NCBI RefSeq assembly: GCF_024227715.1
Contig: NZ_CP100448.1
Coordinates: forward strand, 2,129,655-2,193,654
Direction: 5' to 3'
Length of the DNA: 64,000 nucleotides
DNA from: Halomarina litorea
GTDB lineage: Archaea > Halobacteriota > Halobacteria > Halobacteriales > Haloarculaceae
In this document: piece by piece, positions 43,669 through 53,408 of the stretch
Position numbering within the stretch: position 1 is the first letter of the stretch
Layout of the letters: each line of letters begins with the position of its first letter
Position numbers and translations under genes: made by a program
The notes under the pieces: model-generated
Told to the model about the DNA's origin: nothing
What the model saw: the letters and a program-made list of their open reading frames with translations, nothing else
Database searches by the model: none

Positions 43669-44028
43669 ATGGCAGAGTCCATCTACCGAGAGATTGGCGG
43701 TCGTGAGGCGGTCGAAGCCGTCGTCGACGACTTCTACGACCGGGTGCTGTCGGACGACGACCTCGTCGGCTACTTCGAGGGGTACGACATGCAGGAACTC
43801 CGCGCCCACCAGGTGCAGTTCGTCAGTTCCGTCGCCGGCGGTCCCGCCGACTACTCCGGCCAGGACATGCGCGAGGCGCACGACCACCTCGACATCGCGG
43901 AGGCGGACTTCGACGCCGTCGCGACGTACCTCGAAGGGGCACTCCGTGACAACGGCGTCGGGGAGGAGAACGTCGATGCCATCATGACGGAGGTGGCCGC
44001 GCTGAAGGCCCCCGTCCTCGACCGGTAG
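43669..44028 (+). CDS. Group I truncated haemoglobin
   Basis: A 119-residue trHbN-type globin: MAESIYREIGGREAVEAVVDDFYDRVLSDDDL... includes a helix B Tyr/Phe region (DDFYDRV), and the proximal histidine is likely in DMREAHDHLDIAEADFDAV (F8). The distal site residues around YDMQELRAHQVQFVSSVAGG fit the family. Such globins bind O2 or NO and act in NO detoxification or oxygen scavenging. The gene lies 69 bp after the HTH_10 regulator, which has cysteine-rich sensing features. Confidence 0.88.
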   Translation: MAESIYREIGGREAVEAVVDDFYDRVLSDDDLVGYFEGYDMQELRAHQVQFVSSVAGGPADYSGQDMREAHDHLDIAEADFDAVATYLEGALRDNGVGEENVDAIMTEVAALKAPVLDR

Positions 44029-44030
44029 GG

Positions 44031-44852
44031 CTACTCCGCTCGCTCGCCGGGGTCCTGCTGTGGGACCTGGTCGGTCGCGTCGGCGTCGCCGTCGTGCCCG
44101 ACGAGGCCGCTGTTCCCCGCCGAGAGCCCCATCGACCGGAGGCGTTCCGGGGAGAGTTCCCGGGCCGACTGGTCGCCGTTGACGGTCACCCCGCTGGTGA
44201 CGATGGACTGGACGCCCTCCTCGACGGTCATGTCGATGTCGACGACCCGGGAGCGGTCGACGTGGAGGACGTACCCACCCATCACCGGGTTCGGGGCCAT
44301 CGGCATGAACAGCGTCACCATGTCCGGGTGACCCGCCGCCTGTTCGACGTTGCTCGGCGTGTCGGCCGTGACGAACGCGATGGTATACGACCCCTTGGTG
44401 GGGAACTCGACGAGTTTCACGTCCTGAAAGCTGTCCACGTCGCTCTCGACGACCACCTCGCTCATCTGGCGGAACCCGGAGTAGATGGAACCGACGGCGG
44501 GGATGCGCTCCATCCCCTCGTGGAACACGTCGGCGAACCTGCCGTTCGTGGGTTCGGTGTTGGCGACGACGCCGACGACCAGCGTCGCCCCGAACACCAC
44601 GACGATGGCGGCAACCTTCACGAACGCCCGGTCGACCTGCGTGTCGGCCTTGACAAACCCGAGCGACGTCGCGAGGACGTTCACCATCGGGTCCATCGTC
44701 TTCGAGACGAAGTTGACGATGGCCGCGAGGACGACCACCGTCACCAGAATCGGGATGACCAGCGCCGCGCCCGTGACCATCCAGTCCCGGACGCGCTGGC
44801 GCATCCCCTTCCGTAACTCCACAGTCCCGACATCACCGTCGTCCAGCCCCAT
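44031..44852 (-). CDS. DUF502 family membrane protein
   Basis: A 273-residue protein with two N-terminal transmembrane helices (about 25-50 and 75-100) and a soluble C-terminal domain; the blocks ERIPAVGSIYSGFRQMSEVV and MGGYVLHVDRSRVVDIDMTVEEGVQSIVTSG are typical of DUF502. These proteins occur in bacteria, plants and archaea; function is unknown. A 35-residue acidic C-terminal tail follows. A TTTTA element lies 27-30 bp upstream of ATG 44852 on the minus strand, so the transcript should be leaderless. Convergent with the haemoglobin gene, 2 bp apart. Confidence 0.88.
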   Translation of the reverse strand: MGLDDGDVGTVELRKGMRQRVRDWMVTGAALVIPILVTVVVLAAIVNFVSKTMDPMVNVLATSLGFVKADTQVDRAFVKVAAIVVVFGATLVVGVVANTEPTNGRFADVFHEGMERIPAVGSIYSGFRQMSEVVVESDVDSFQDVKLVEFPTKGSYTIAFVTADTPSNVEQAAGHPDMVTLFMPMAPNPVMGGYVLHVDRSRVVDIDMTVEEGVQSIVTSGVTVNGDQSARELSPERLRSMGLSAGNSGLVGHDGDADATDQVPQQDPGERAE

Positions 44853-44922
44853 GTACGTCGTATTCCAGTGCACAGACTAAAAGTCGTAGGGCCTGCAATC
44901 GGGGTTCCACACCCCGGTGGAA

Positions 44923-44929
44923 TTATATT
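44923..44929 (+). promoter_or_regulatory. TATA element TTATATT
   Basis: TTATATT lies 24-30 bp upstream of GTG 44953 and decides its start: an upstream GTG at 44917 would overlap this element. Confidence 0.5.
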
Positions 44930-44952
44930 CGAGCGACGGAATACGTATCCTA

Positions 44953-45426
44953 GTGAGCGTCAACGTCGAGTCCCGCGTCGTCGCCCCCGGCCACGACGCC
45001 TACGTGGACGAAGCCTGGGACCTGAAAGAGCGCATTCGCACGGGGGAGGGGGTCCTCAAGCAGCGACGCGGGTTCTTCACCGACGCCTACCGCCGCTCGA
45101 CGGTCTACTGCTACGTCTGCGAGGACGAACTGGTCGCGTTCGCCGCCACCCGTCGCGACGGCTACATCCTCTTTCTCGCCGTCACCCCCGAGTACCGCGG
45201 CAGCGGCTACGGGAAACGCCTCGTGGCCACCGTCGCCGACAACCACTCCTCGGTGACCTGCCACGCCCGGACCACGAACCACAACGCCCTCGACTTCTAC
45301 GAACACCTCGGCTTCGAGGTCAAGCGCCGCGTCAACGGCTACTACGAGGACGGCGGCGACGCCTACTACCTCAGCCTCGGCGAGGCCGGCTTCCGCGACA
45401 AGCTCTCGCGGTTCATGGGCTTCTAG
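44953..45426 (+). CDS. GNAT acetyltransferase, RimI-like
   Basis: A 157-residue acetyltransferase starting VSVNVESRVVAPGHDAYVDEAW. The acetyl-CoA site is YILFLAVTPEYRGSGYGKRL (RGSGYGK, residues about 83-89 from the GTG), with NHNALDFYEHLGFEVKRRVNGYYEDGGDAYYL after it. The layout is that of RimI/Ard1-type N-alpha-acetyltransferases, which acetylate protein N-termini, but the target is not established. GTG 44953 was chosen because of the TATTA-type promoter 25 bp upstream. Confidence 0.88.
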   Translation: MSVNVESRVVAPGHDAYVDEAWDLKERIRTGEGVLKQRRGFFTDAYRRSTVYCYVCEDELVAFAATRRDGYILFLAVTPEYRGSGYGKRLVATVADNHSSVTCHARTTNHNALDFYEHLGFEVKRRVNGYYEDGGDAYYLSLGEAGFRDKLSRFMGF

Positions 45427-45594
45427 AACGCACCGTTTTCCTCGTCGGGAGTTGAGCGCGAGCCCCTCGGTTTCGAGCGCACCCGAGAGGCTCTTGAAGA
45501 CGTAGTCGGGCCGGGCGTACCCCTCGGCGTCCGCGAGTGCGACGGTGTGCATCTCGAGGAGGGACGCCGCTGGCGCCGATGAGGGTGCCGAGGG
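45427..45594. other. Spacer with possible gene remnant on the minus strand
   Basis: In the minus-strand reading from about 45552, MHTVALADAEGYARPDYVFKS is a coding-looking segment with no stop. It is interrupted by a stretch antisense to the GNAT gene and lacks an acceptable end. It may be a relic of a gene lost here, or chance in GC-rich DNA. I cannot name a family. Confidence 0.25.
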
Positions 45595-47877
45595 TCAGAA
45601 CAGGCCGCGGAGCGACGCGGCGAGGTCGGCGAAGAAGTGCTCGATGCCGCCCGTGTCCGCCGTCGGGTCGGTGCCGATGTCGTCCTCGTGGGCGTCGTCG
45701 TACCCGTCGCCGTCGGTGTCAGTCACGGCGAGGTCCGTGTCGAGGCCGTCCTCGATGCCGTCCGGGAGGCCGTCGCCGTCCGTGTCCACGCGCAGTGGGT
45801 CGCTCCCCCGCGTGGTCTCGTTACCGTCCGAGAGGCCGTCACCGTCCGTGTCGTCCGCCAGCGGGTCCGTCGGACCGTCGCGCTCGGTACCGTCGTCGAG
45901 GCCGTCGCCGTCCGTGTCCGTCTCCGTCGGGTCAGTGCCGACGTCCACCTCGCGGCCGTCGTCGAGGCCGTCGCCGTCCGTGTCCACGCGCAGTGGGTCG
46001 CTCCCGATGTCGACCTCCTCGCCGTCGGGCAGGCCGTCGCCGTCCGTGTCCGCGACGACGGGGTCCGTCCCGCGGTCGAGTTCCGCTCCGTCGTCCAGAC
46101 CGTCACCGTCCGTGTCCGCGCGGGTCGTACTGGTCGGGCCGGCGGACTCCGCGGCGTCGTCGAGGCCGTCGTCGTCCGTGTCCGCCGCGGTCGGGTCGGT
46201 GCCGACGTCCGCCTCGAACGCGTCGTCCAGACCGTCGCCGTCCGTGTCGGTCTTCCTTGGGTTGCTCCCCCGGTCGACCTCGTCGCCGTCCGGGAGGCCG
46301 TCACCGTCCGTGTCCGGCGTGAGCGGGTCCAGTTCCATCCGGACTTCGCTCCCGTCGTTCAGCCCGTCGCCGTCCGTATCGTTCGAGGTGGGGTCGGTCC
46401 CGCGGTCGTACTCGTCGCGGTCGGTGAGCGTGTCGTCGTCCGTGTCGCCGACGAGCGGGTCGCTCCCGATCTCGACCTCGGTGCCGTCGCTCAGGTCGTC
46501 GCCGTCCGTGTCGGGCGTCAGTGCGTCGGTCCCGAGGGCGCGCTCCTCGGTGTCGGGGAGGCCGTCGCTGTCGCTGTCCGCGACGACGGTCGAGGTGAAC
46601 AGCGAGCGGTCGTCGGGGACGGGCGGGGCGTCGCTCCCGTCGACGTACCGGTCCAGCCACGGGCCGAAGGAGTCCCCGCCCACGTCGACGACGATGCCGC
46701 GGAAGGCGTCGTAGGTGAGCACCTCGTCGTGGGTGTTCATCCGGTAGAAGACGTCCTGGAAGGAGGCCTCGCCCCCGGTCTCCTCGCGGAGGCGGGCGTC
46801 GAGCGCCGCGACGACGCGACGACCCTTGGTGTACTTCGTGTGCCAGTCCGCCCACGTGTCCGGGTCGGTGAGCGTCGCGCCCGCGTCCCGGTCGGTCGTC
46901 ACGCGTCGGTGGAACTCCGCGTACGAGATGTCACCGTTGTGGAGGCCGATGAGGTACTCGTAGTAGTCGGCGCTCCCCTCGACGACCCAGCCCATCTCGC
47001 CGGTGTGGGCGAACGCCTGGCGCGTGTGGACGTACTCGTGGACGGTGACCAGTTTCCAGACGCCGGCCTCGACGGTGACGTCGTGTTCGCCGCCGGTCGG
47101 GTTCCCGCTCGCCCAGCCCGCGTACCGGGGGATGGAGGGGACGTAGAAGAGGTTCACCCGGTCGTCGCGGGCTCCGACGGCCAGCCCCTCGTTGGCGGCG
47201 TGCAGGACGTCGAACAGTTCGTCGGTCCCGTGTCGCATACCGGCCTCGTCCGAGACGACGACGCGGAACTCCTGGTCGGTCGACCGGTCGCTCGTCTCGG
47301 TGGTCTCCCCGAGCAGTGCCATCGTCGACCCGACGGTCCCGGACTGGTTCGGGCCGAGCGCTACCTGTGCGTCGTAGTCGGGGGCGCTCCCCCAGTAAGA
47401 CCAGCTGAGGTAGCCGCTGACGTCCCAGCGGTCGACGAGCATCCAGTCGGGGCCGGAGGGGACGTCCGGGTCGCTCCCCAGGTCGACGACGTACGTGATG
47501 GACGACGGCGACCCGCCGGACCACTCGTAGGTCCCCTCGCCCGTGCGCCCGAACCCGTCGGTCGACTCGACCCGGACGCCGTCCGGGAGGTCCGCGGTCA
47601 GGCTGGCGAGGTTCGACGGGGTCCGGACGACCATGCGGACGCGGACCGCCCCGCCGTCGACCCGCGTGACCTCGTACCGGGCCGCGATTGTCCCGCCGCT
47701 CGTCCCGACAGGGGCGAGCGAGGCCGTCTCTGGCGCGGCCGTGCTGAAGCCACTAGCTGTCGACGCGTTCGAGAGCGGGGAGGCCGCCGGGGCAGCGCCG
47801 GACGCCGCCACCGGGACGGCCGCCCCGCTGGTCACGAGGAGGAGTACGAGGAGATACGTGGCCGCCGAACGAATCAT
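45595..47877 (-). CDS. Secreted gluzincin-type metallopeptidase with 14 calcium-binding repeats
   Basis: A 760-residue protein with a signal peptide (residues 1-27, [18 protein letters not shown]..., cleavage near VPVAASG). A beta-rich domain (about 50-200) and a catalytic domain with HEYVH at about 278-282 and [12 protein letters not shown] follow; the HExxH and downstream Glu (15 residues after the second His) make a peptidase-MA/gluzincin-like zinc site. The C-terminal half, from about residue 432, is 14 tandem repeats of about 22 residues with DTDGDGLxDGxE consensus, thrombospondin type-3-like, each of which can bind Ca2+. It should be exported across the membrane and could act on extracellular proteins or the surface layer. 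No sortase or PGF-CTERM motif is seen at the C-terminus. Confidence 0.87.
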   Translation of the reverse strand: MIRSAATYLLVLLLVTSGAAVPVAASGAAPAASPLSNASTASGFSTAAPETASLAPVGTSGGTIAARYEVTRVDGGAVRVRMVVRTPSNLASLTADLPDGVRVESTDGFGRTGEGTYEWSGGSPSSITYVVDLGSDPDVPSGPDWMLVDRWDVSGYLSWSYWGSAPDYDAQVALGPNQSGTVGSTMALLGETTETSDRSTDQEFRVVVSDEAGMRHGTDELFDVLHAANEGLAVGARDDRVNLFYVPSIPRYAGWASGNPTGGEHDVTVEAGVWKLVTVHEYVHTRQAFAHTGEMGWVVEGSADYYEYLIGLHNGDISYAEFHRRVTTDRDAGATLTDPDTWADWHTKYTKGRRVVAALDARLREETGGEASFQDVFYRMNTHDEVLTYDAFRGIVVDVGGDSFGPWLDRYVDGSDAPPVPDDRSLFTSTVVADSDSDGLPDTEERALGTDALTPDTDGDDLSDGTEVEIGSDPLVGDTDDDTLTDRDEYDRGTDPTSNDTDGDGLNDGSEVRMELDPLTPDTDGDGLPDGDEVDRGSNPRKTDTDGDGLDDAFEADVGTDPTAADTDDDGLDDAAESAGPTSTTRADTDGDGLDDGAELDRGTDPVVADTDGDGLPDGEEVDIGSDPLRVDTDGDGLDDGREVDVGTDPTETDTDGDGLDDGTERDGPTDPLADDTDGDGLSDGNETTRGSDPLRVDTDGDGLPDGIEDGLDTDLAVTDTDGDGYDDAHEDDIGTDPTADTGGIEHFFADLAASLRGLF
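45655..46581 (-). repeat. 14 tandem 66-bp coding repeats (thrombospondin type-3 calcium motif)
   Basis: Each unit encodes about 22 residues with a core DTDGDGLxDGxE, followed by a turn such as VDRGSDP. Units are near-identical in the core and vary in the linker. The consensus is the calcium-binding EF-hand-like loop of TSP type-3 repeats, in which the Asp residues coordinate Ca2+. At the DNA level the core GTCGCCGTCCGTGTC repeats at 66-bp intervals and could recombine to change repeat number. I counted 14 units in the translation. Confidence 0.85.
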
Positions 47878-47962
47878 TGGTCTATCGTATAATCACAGAT
47901 TCCTGAATGTTTCGGCTATGAACCCGACGCCTTCATACCGCCTCGCCCGGACGGATTGATAG

Positions 47963-49150
47963 ATGGACCAGCGGACGCGCGAGTACCTCCGGGGACGCTT
48001 CGGCGACCACTACCGGCGGGGCTCGGTCGACCTGCCGCCCGCCGCCGACGAACGCGAGTGGGGGCACATCCCCTTCACGGCGGGCGAGGGGACGACGATG
48101 GTCCGCCACCAGTCGCACCTCGACATCGGGGCGCTCGACGCCTTCCTCGCCAGCGAGCGCCCCCGCCACGTCTACTTCTCCGCGGGCCGGTACGCCGACC
48201 CGAGCGCCGGGTCGATGGACGAGAAGGGCTGGCGCGAGTCGGACCTCGTCTTCGACCTCGACGCCGACCATCTGCCGGGGGTCGACCCGGAGGCCGACTC
48301 CTACGCGTCGATGCTCGCGACGTGCAAGGACGCCCTCTACGCCCTGCTGGACTTCCTCGAGGACGACTTCGCCTTCGAGGACCTCACCGTCGTCTTCTCG
48401 GGCGGACGGGGCTACCACGTCCACGTCCGCGACGAGTCGATACGGGGGCTGGGTCGCGACCAGCGCCGCGAAATCGTCGACTACGTGCGCGGCATCGGCC
48501 TGGACGACGTGACCCAACTCACCCGCACCGAGACGGTGTCGGGGATGGGCCTGAAGAACCCCGTCGAGAAGCGCACCCTCCACACCGACGGCGGGTGGGG
48601 CCGGCGGGTCCACCGCCGACTGCTCGCCGTCGCCGACGAGGTGCGCGAACTGGACGAGGACGAGGGGGTCGCCCGCCTCCGCGAGTACGACGGCATCGGC
48701 GAGAAGGGCGCGACGACGCTCCAGAAGGCGATGACGGACAACTACGACGCGCTGCGAGCGGGCAACCTCGAAGCCGCGGGGCAGTACACCCGGAAGCTCG
48801 CGGGGCTGCTGTTCGAGGACGCCATCGCCGAGGAGGGCGCGCCCATCGACGAGCCCGTGACGACGGACATCAACCGGCTCATCCGCCTACCCGGGAGCCT
48901 CCACGGAGGGAGCGGCCTCGCGGTGCGCCACATCGAGCGCGACGAACTGGACGACTTCGACCCGCTGGTCGACGCCGTCCCCGAGACGTTCCGCGGGCAC
49001 GACATCACCGTCGAGACGGACGCGGCGCGGGTGGTCGAACTCGACGGGGAAACGTATAATATCTCGGAGGGAATCAACACCGTGAAGGAGAGCGTGGGCG
49101 TCTTCCTGATGGCACGCGGTCACGCGCGGAAGTCCACCGAAGCGGAGTAA
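47963..49150 (+). CDS. priS: DNA primase small (catalytic) subunit
   Basis: A 395-residue archaeo-eukaryotic primase subunit that makes RNA primers for DNA replication together with PriL. The metal-binding DxD motif is in DLVFDLDADHL (about residues 95-100). The SGGRGYHVHV segment (about 145) and the late DINRLIRLPGSLHGGSG (about 301) are family hallmarks, and the C-terminal EGINTVKESVGVFLMARGHARK is typical. Start ATG 47963. The next gene, GINS, follows 18 bp later, so they are probably one replication operon. Confidence 0.96.
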   Translation: MDQRTREYLRGRFGDHYRRGSVDLPPAADEREWGHIPFTAGEGTTMVRHQSHLDIGALDAFLASERPRHVYFSAGRYADPSAGSMDEKGWRESDLVFDLDADHLPGVDPEADSYASMLATCKDALYALLDFLEDDFAFEDLTVVFSGGRGYHVHVRDESIRGLGRDQRREIVDYVRGIGLDDVTQLTRTETVSGMGLKNPVEKRTLHTDGGWGRRVHRRLLAVADEVRELDEDEGVARLREYDGIGEKGATTLQKAMTDNYDALRAGNLEAAGQYTRKLAGLLFEDAIAEEGAPIDEPVTTDINRLIRLPGSLHGGSGLAVRHIERDELDDFDPLVDAVPETFRGHDITVETDAARVVELDGETYNISEGINTVKESVGVFLMARGHARKSTEAE

Positions 49151-49167
49151 CCAGTGTACCACACCCA

Positions 49168-50172
49168 ATGAACCTCGACGAACTCCAATCGGTCCAGAGC
49201 CGGGAGCGACAGACCGACAGCCTCCAGCAACTCCGCGAGTCGTTCTACGAGGAGGCCGGCCGCTTCATCGCTCAGCTCCGCGAGGAGCGCGAGCGGGCCG
49301 CGGAGGCCGCCGAGGACCCCTTCGACGCCCCCGAGGTGCGGCGGCTCACCGACGACATCAAGACCGCAGAGCGCACCGTCGAGGCCATCTACGAGCGCCG
49401 TATCGGCAAGCTCGTCAAACAGGCGAGCCTCGACGCCGCGGGCATGGCCGCCGACGCGTCGGGACTCACCACCGAGGAACTGGACGTGTTCGAGCGACTG
49501 GTCGACACCATCGAGGCCAACCGCGCGCACGTCCTCGACGAAGTCGTCGCGGGCGACCCCACCGAATCGACGGACCGGTCGTCGGAGGGGACGGCGACGG
49601 AGGCGGACGACACCTCGCCGGTCGACTCCGTGGAGGGCGACCCCTCGCGGAAGGCCGGGCGGCCCCCCGAGACGCCGAGCGACGCGAGCGACGTCGGAGC
49701 CGACGCCGGGGCGGACCCCTCGGACGAACCGACCACTGAGAGCGTCAGCGCGGCGGACGTGATGGGTGGCGACGTGCCGAGCGACCCCACGGGGTCGGAG
49801 GAAGGCACCGACCCGTCCCCCGCCGAGGTACCGCCGGATGCGGGGGCCGACCCGACGGGGCAGGCGGCCCGCGACAGCGAGAGCCGGCAGGTGCCCCCGG
49901 ACACGCCGTCGGAGACGGACGCCGCACGCGCGCCCACCGCCGCGCCGGAGACGCCCGACGACGGACGGACGCCCGACGTGGAGGGCGATTCGGACGAACC
50001 CGACCAACGGGACGCCGTCGAACGGACGACGGTTCGCATCACGCAGGACGTCGGCGAGATTCTCGGCATCGACGAGCGCTCCTACACCCTCGCGAGCGAG
50101 GACGTGGTGACGCTCCCGAGCGCCAACGCCGAACCTCTCCTCCAGCGGAACGCCGCCGAACGGCTGGACTGA
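49168..50172 (+). CDS. GINS complex subunit (haloarchaeal GINS51-type)
   Basis: A 334-residue protein whose N-terminal 120 residues are helical (MNLDELQSVQSRERQTDSLQQLRESFYEEAG...), matching the A domain of archaeal GINS. Residues about 125-280 are a long, acidic, Ser/Thr/Pro/Asp-rich linker. Residues about 285-334 (TTVRITQDVGEILGIDERSYTLASEDVVTLP...) form the small B domain. GINS binds MCM and Cdc45/RecJ to form the replicative helicase. Placement 18 bp after priS is the conserved archaeal arrangement. The linker is much longer than in non-halophilic archaea. Confidence 0.9.
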   Translation: MNLDELQSVQSRERQTDSLQQLRESFYEEAGRFIAQLREERERAAEAAEDPFDAPEVRRLTDDIKTAERTVEAIYERRIGKLVKQASLDAAGMAADASGLTTEELDVFERLVDTIEANRAHVLDEVVAGDPTESTDRSSEGTATEADDTSPVDSVEGDPSRKAGRPPETPSDASDVGADAGADPSDEPTTESVSAADVMGGDVPSDPTGSEEGTDPSPAEVPPDAGADPTGQAARDSESRQVPPDTPSETDAARAPTAAPETPDDGRTPDVEGDSDEPDQRDAVERTTVRITQDVGEILGIDERSYTLASEDVVTLPSANAEPLLQRNAAERLD

Positions 50173-50218
50173 GCGGCGGACTTCCGCTGGATAGCCCGGG
50201 CGCCGCTTTCCGAGCCAC

Positions 50219-50761
50219 CTATTCGACGTATCGGGCGGGACGCGAGAGACCGAACTCGCCGGCCGACTCCGCCACGACACCCTTCTTCGTGTAGATGTCG
50301 GGTTTGTAGCACAGTTTGTGGGTCACCCGGTGTTCGTCCCGGAGGTGGTCCCGTACTCGACCGACGTCGTCCCTGTCGAAGTAGTTGGGCGTATAGACCG
50401 TCAGAACGTAGTCGTCGTACACCGAGAGCGCCTCGTACCCGAACCCGGTCATCGCTTTCACCGCCCAGATGGTGCCGGCTTCGGCGTCGGCGACGAGTTT
50501 GGGCCACAGTTCGTCGACTCGTTCCGCGGACCCGGTGACCTGCCACTTGCCGATGGTGAGTTCCCTGTCGAGTGCCTCCCGGTCGAGTTCCCGGACGGCC
50601 TCGGTCTCCGCCGGCGGGAGGTCCTCGGCCGTGAGTTCCTCTGCTGGCGTGACGTCGTGTTCGGCGAAGTACGCCTCGCCTCCAACCGTCGACGAATCGC
50701 TGACGTCACGACTCCGGAGCCAGTACTCCCCCTCTTCGGTGATTTCGAGCGGTGATCGCAT
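50219..50761 (-). CDS. DUF1917/Bles03-like protein (putative phosphothreonine-lyase-type domain)
   Basis: A 180-residue protein of the group annotated in haloarchaea as putative phosphothreonine lyase domain or DUF1917 (Bles03-like). Visible blocks: GKWQVTGSAERVDELWPKLVADAEAGTIWAVKAM, VLTVYTPNYFDRDDVGRVRDHL, and VTHKLCYKPDIYTKKGVV. It should be soluble and cytoplasmic. No enzyme activity has been shown for this group, so function is not asserted. Starts at ATG 50761. Convergent with GINS. Confidence 0.76.
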   Translation of the reverse strand: MRSPLEITEEGEYWLRSRDVSDSSTVGGEAYFAEHDVTPAEELTAEDLPPAETEAVRELDREALDRELTIGKWQVTGSAERVDELWPKLVADAEAGTIWAVKAMTGFGYEALSVYDDYVLTVYTPNYFDRDDVGRVRDHLRDEHRVTHKLCYKPDIYTKKGVVAESAGEFGLSRPARYVE

Positions 50762-51140
50762 CTCCGGTCGACGCTCTCGCGGGCGAAACGACAACCTTCG
50801 CCAGACGGGGCGAAAGTGAAACTGTAGTTGCCGTCGTCGGACCCTCCTCCCGGCCCCTCGAATGGCGAGCGACTCTCAACGCGTGTCCAACAGTGGCTCG
50901 AACGAATCGCGGACTATCAGAATCCCGCGGGCCGATACTCGGTCGGGACGACCCGAAGGGATCGATCGTCCGATACCAGCGTCCGACAGGTTCGATAGGG
51001 AGTCAGCGTCCGCGCGAACGAGCGAAGCGAGTGAGTGCGGTTCACCGGTTCCGAGCGTAAGCGAGGAACCGGCCCTTTTTCGTGGAGGGTTTTGCGCCGA
51101 GCGGTGGCGGCGAAGCCGCCACCCGAGGCGTAAAACGGTC
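50762..51140. other. Gene-free spacer with terminator-like hairpins
   Basis: This 379-bp spacer contains no credible gene. It holds a perfect hairpin GGTGGCGGC-GAA-GCCGCCACC (51103-51123) 17 bp downstream of the cdc48 stop, a candidate transcription end for cdc48. A second hairpin GGTTCC...GGAACC (51047-51070) is followed by a T-run on the plus strand. Degenerate GAGCGAAGCGAG words typical of haloarchaeal spacers lie at about 51020-51035. Confidence 0.55.
51103..51123 (-). terminator. Hairpin downstream of cdc48
   Basis: GGTGGCGGC-GAA-GCCGCCACC is a perfect 9-bp stem with a three-base loop ending 17 bp from the cdc48 stop codon. No U-tract follows on the minus strand, so termination is a guess from position. 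Confidence 0.4.
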
Positions 51141-53408
51141 CTATTGGAAGGTCCGACTGACCTGTTCGCGGTCCTCGGGGCTCTCGCCGCGGTTGAACCG
51201 TTCCTCGATTTCGGCGTAGCGCTGGCGGGTCTCCTCGGTGACGCTCGCCTGCACTTCGTCCAGCGCCTCCTCGAAGTGGTCCATCGTGATGCGGACGTTG
51301 CCGACGGTGCCCTCGATGTCGTCGTCGTCGACCGACCGGATGAACTCGCGGGTGGCGACGAGTGCCGCCTCGCGGCAGACGGCCTCGATGTCCGCGCCGA
51401 CGTAGCCCTCCGTTCGCCGCGCGAGCTGATCGAGGTCGATGCCGTCTGCGAGGGGTTTGTTGCGCGTGTGAACCTCGAAGATCTTCTTGCGCGCGTCCTC
51501 GTCGGGAACGGGCACGTGGACGTGCCGGTCGAGTCGCCCGGGGCGCAGGAGCGCCGAGTCGATGAGGTCCGGTCGGTTCGTCGCCGCGACGATGACCACG
51601 TCCTCCAACTCTTCGAGGCCGTCGAGTTCCGTCAGGAGTTGTGAGACGACGCGTTCGCCGACGCCCGAGTCGCTCATGTTGCGGCCGCGCTGGCCCGCGA
51701 TGGAGTCGATCTCGTCGAAGAACACCACCGTGGGGGCGTTCGCGCGGGCCTTCTCGAAGACGTCGCGGACGCCCTTCTCCGACTCGCCGACGAACTTGTT
51801 CAGCAGTTCGGGCCCTTTGATGGAGATGAAGTTCGAGTTCGCCTCGTTGGCCACCGCTTTGGCGAGCAGCGTCTTCCCCGTCCCCGGCGGGCCGTAGAGG
51901 AGGACGCCCTTCGCGGCCTCCATGTCCATGGCCTCGAAGACCTCGGGGTAGTCGAGCGGCCACTGGATGGTCTCGCGGAGGCGCTCTTTGGTGTCTCCGA
52001 GTCCGCCGACGTCCTCCCACGTCACGTCCGGGACCTCCACGAACACCTCGCGGAGCGCACTGGGCGTGATGCCCTTCAGCGCGTTGCGGAAGTCCTCCTC
52101 GGTGACCCGCAGCGAGTCGAGCACCTCGGCGTCGATCTCGTCCTGTTCGAGGTCGATCTCGGGGCGGATGCGCCGGAGCGCGTTCATCGCGCTCTCCTTG
52201 GCGAGCGACTCGAGGTCGGCCCCGACGAACCCGTGGGTGTTCTCGGCGTACATGTCGAGGTCCACGTCGTCGGTCAGGGGCATCCCGCGCGTGTGGACCT
52301 GCAGGACTTCCTTGCGGCCGTCCTTGTCGGGGACGCCGATCTCGATCTCGCGGTCGAAGCGCCCGCCGCGGCGCAGCGCCGGGTCGAGGGCGTCGAGGCG
52401 GTTGGTCGCGCCGATGACCGTGACCTGCCCGCGCTCTTCGAGGCCGTCCATCAGCGAGAGGAGCTGGGCGACGACGCGGCGTTCCACGTCACCGCTCGTC
52501 TCGCCGCGCTTGGGCGCGATGGAGTCGATCTCGTCGATGAAGACGATGGCGGGGGCGTTGTCGGCTGCCTCCTCGAAGATCTCGCGGAGCTGTTCTTCGG
52601 ACTCCCCGTAGTACTTCGACATGATCTCCGGCCCGGAGATGTCCGTGAAGTAGGCGTCTATCTCGTTGGCGACGGCCTTCGCCATCAGCGTCTTGCCGGT
52701 GCCGGGCGGGCCGTGGAGCAGGACGCCCTTCGGCGGTTCGATGCCCAGCTGGCGGAACAGCTCCGGGTGGCGCATCGGGAGTTCGATCATCTCCCGGACC
52801 TGCTCGAGTTCGTCGTCGAGGCCGCCGATGTCCTCGTAGGTGATGGAGGGGCCGCCCTCCGCACCGCCCACGGTCCGGCCCGCGGCGATCTGCTCGGCGG
52901 GCTTCTCGCTGACGTGAACCTCCGTCGTGTCGGTGACGACGACGGTCCCCTTGGGTTCGGTCTCCGCGACCTTCAGGGGGATGCGCTGGCCCGACATGCT
53001 CGACAGGGGGCCGAGGCCGAGCGAGAAGGGGACCGTCTGGCCCTTCGTGACGGCCTGCCCGCTGAGTTTGTCGCGGATGTGGCCGCCGATGTTGCCCCGG
53101 ATGCGCAGGCTCTGGGGGAGGGCGACGGTGACGCTCTTCGCGGGTTTCACGTCGGCCTTCTCGACTTCGACGCGGTCGTCGATGCCGACGCCGGCCTCCT
53201 GCCGGAGGCGGCCGTCGATGCGGATGACTTCCTCACCCTCGTCCTCCGGGTAGCCCGGCCAGACGCGCGCGACGGCACGTCCGTCGCCGCCGCTGATGAG
53301 GATGTAGTCACCGTTCTCCAGGTCGAGGTCGGCCATCGCGCCGCGCGCGATGGCGGCGAGGCCGCGGCCCGCGTCCTTCTGCTTGAGTGGTTTGACGGTG
53401 AGCTTCAT
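51141..53408 (-). CDS. Cdc48/VCP-type double AAA+ ATPase
   Basis: A 755-residue protein with the Cdc48 layout: N-domain (residues 1-190, with double-psi barrel [16 protein letters not shown]), AAA D1 with Walker [14 protein letters not shown] (about 237) and Walker [14 protein letters not shown], and AAA D2 with Walker [14 protein letters not shown] (about 509) and Walker [15 protein letters not shown] plus [17 protein letters not shown]. The pore-loop in D1 and D2 is conserved. It unfolds proteins and feeds the archaeal proteasome. Its start overlaps the upstream small gene stop (ATGA), so expression is coupled to that protein. Confidence 0.96.
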   Translation of the reverse strand: MKLTVKPLKQKDAGRGLAAIARGAMADLDLENGDYILISGGDGRAVARVWPGYPEDEGEEVIRIDGRLRQEAGVGIDDRVEVEKADVKPAKSVTVALPQSLRIRGNIGGHIRDKLSGQAVTKGQTVPFSLGLGPLSSMSGQRIPLKVAETEPKGTVVVTDTTEVHVSEKPAEQIAAGRTVGGAEGGPSITYEDIGGLDDELEQVREMIELPMRHPELFRQLGIEPPKGVLLHGPPGTGKTLMAKAVANEIDAYFTDISGPEIMSKYYGESEEQLREIFEEAADNAPAIVFIDEIDSIAPKRGETSGDVERRVVAQLLSLMDGLEERGQVTVIGATNRLDALDPALRRGGRFDREIEIGVPDKDGRKEVLQVHTRGMPLTDDVDLDMYAENTHGFVGADLESLAKESAMNALRRIRPEIDLEQDEIDAEVLDSLRVTEEDFRNALKGITPSALREVFVEVPDVTWEDVGGLGDTKERLRETIQWPLDYPEVFEAMDMEAAKGVLLYGPPGTGKTLLAKAVANEANSNFISIKGPELLNKFVGESEKGVRDVFEKARANAPTVVFFDEIDSIAGQRGRNMSDSGVGERVVSQLLTELDGLEELEDVVIVAATNRPDLIDSALLRPGRLDRHVHVPVPDEDARKKIFEVHTRNKPLADGIDLDQLARRTEGYVGADIEAVCREAALVATREFIRSVDDDDIEGTVGNVRITMDHFEEALDEVQASVTEETRQRYAEIEERFNRGESPEDREQVSRTFQ

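Noticed and set aside
45655-46581. Regular 66-bp repetition suggestive of a CRISPR array
   Set aside because: The period encodes calcium-binding peptide repeats in one long frame; the units are contiguous with no unique spacers, and no cas genes are present.
50862-51140. A plus-strand ORF beginning MASDSQRVSNSG
   Set aside because: It continues into the antisense of cdc48 and has no domain or promoter; treated as spacer.
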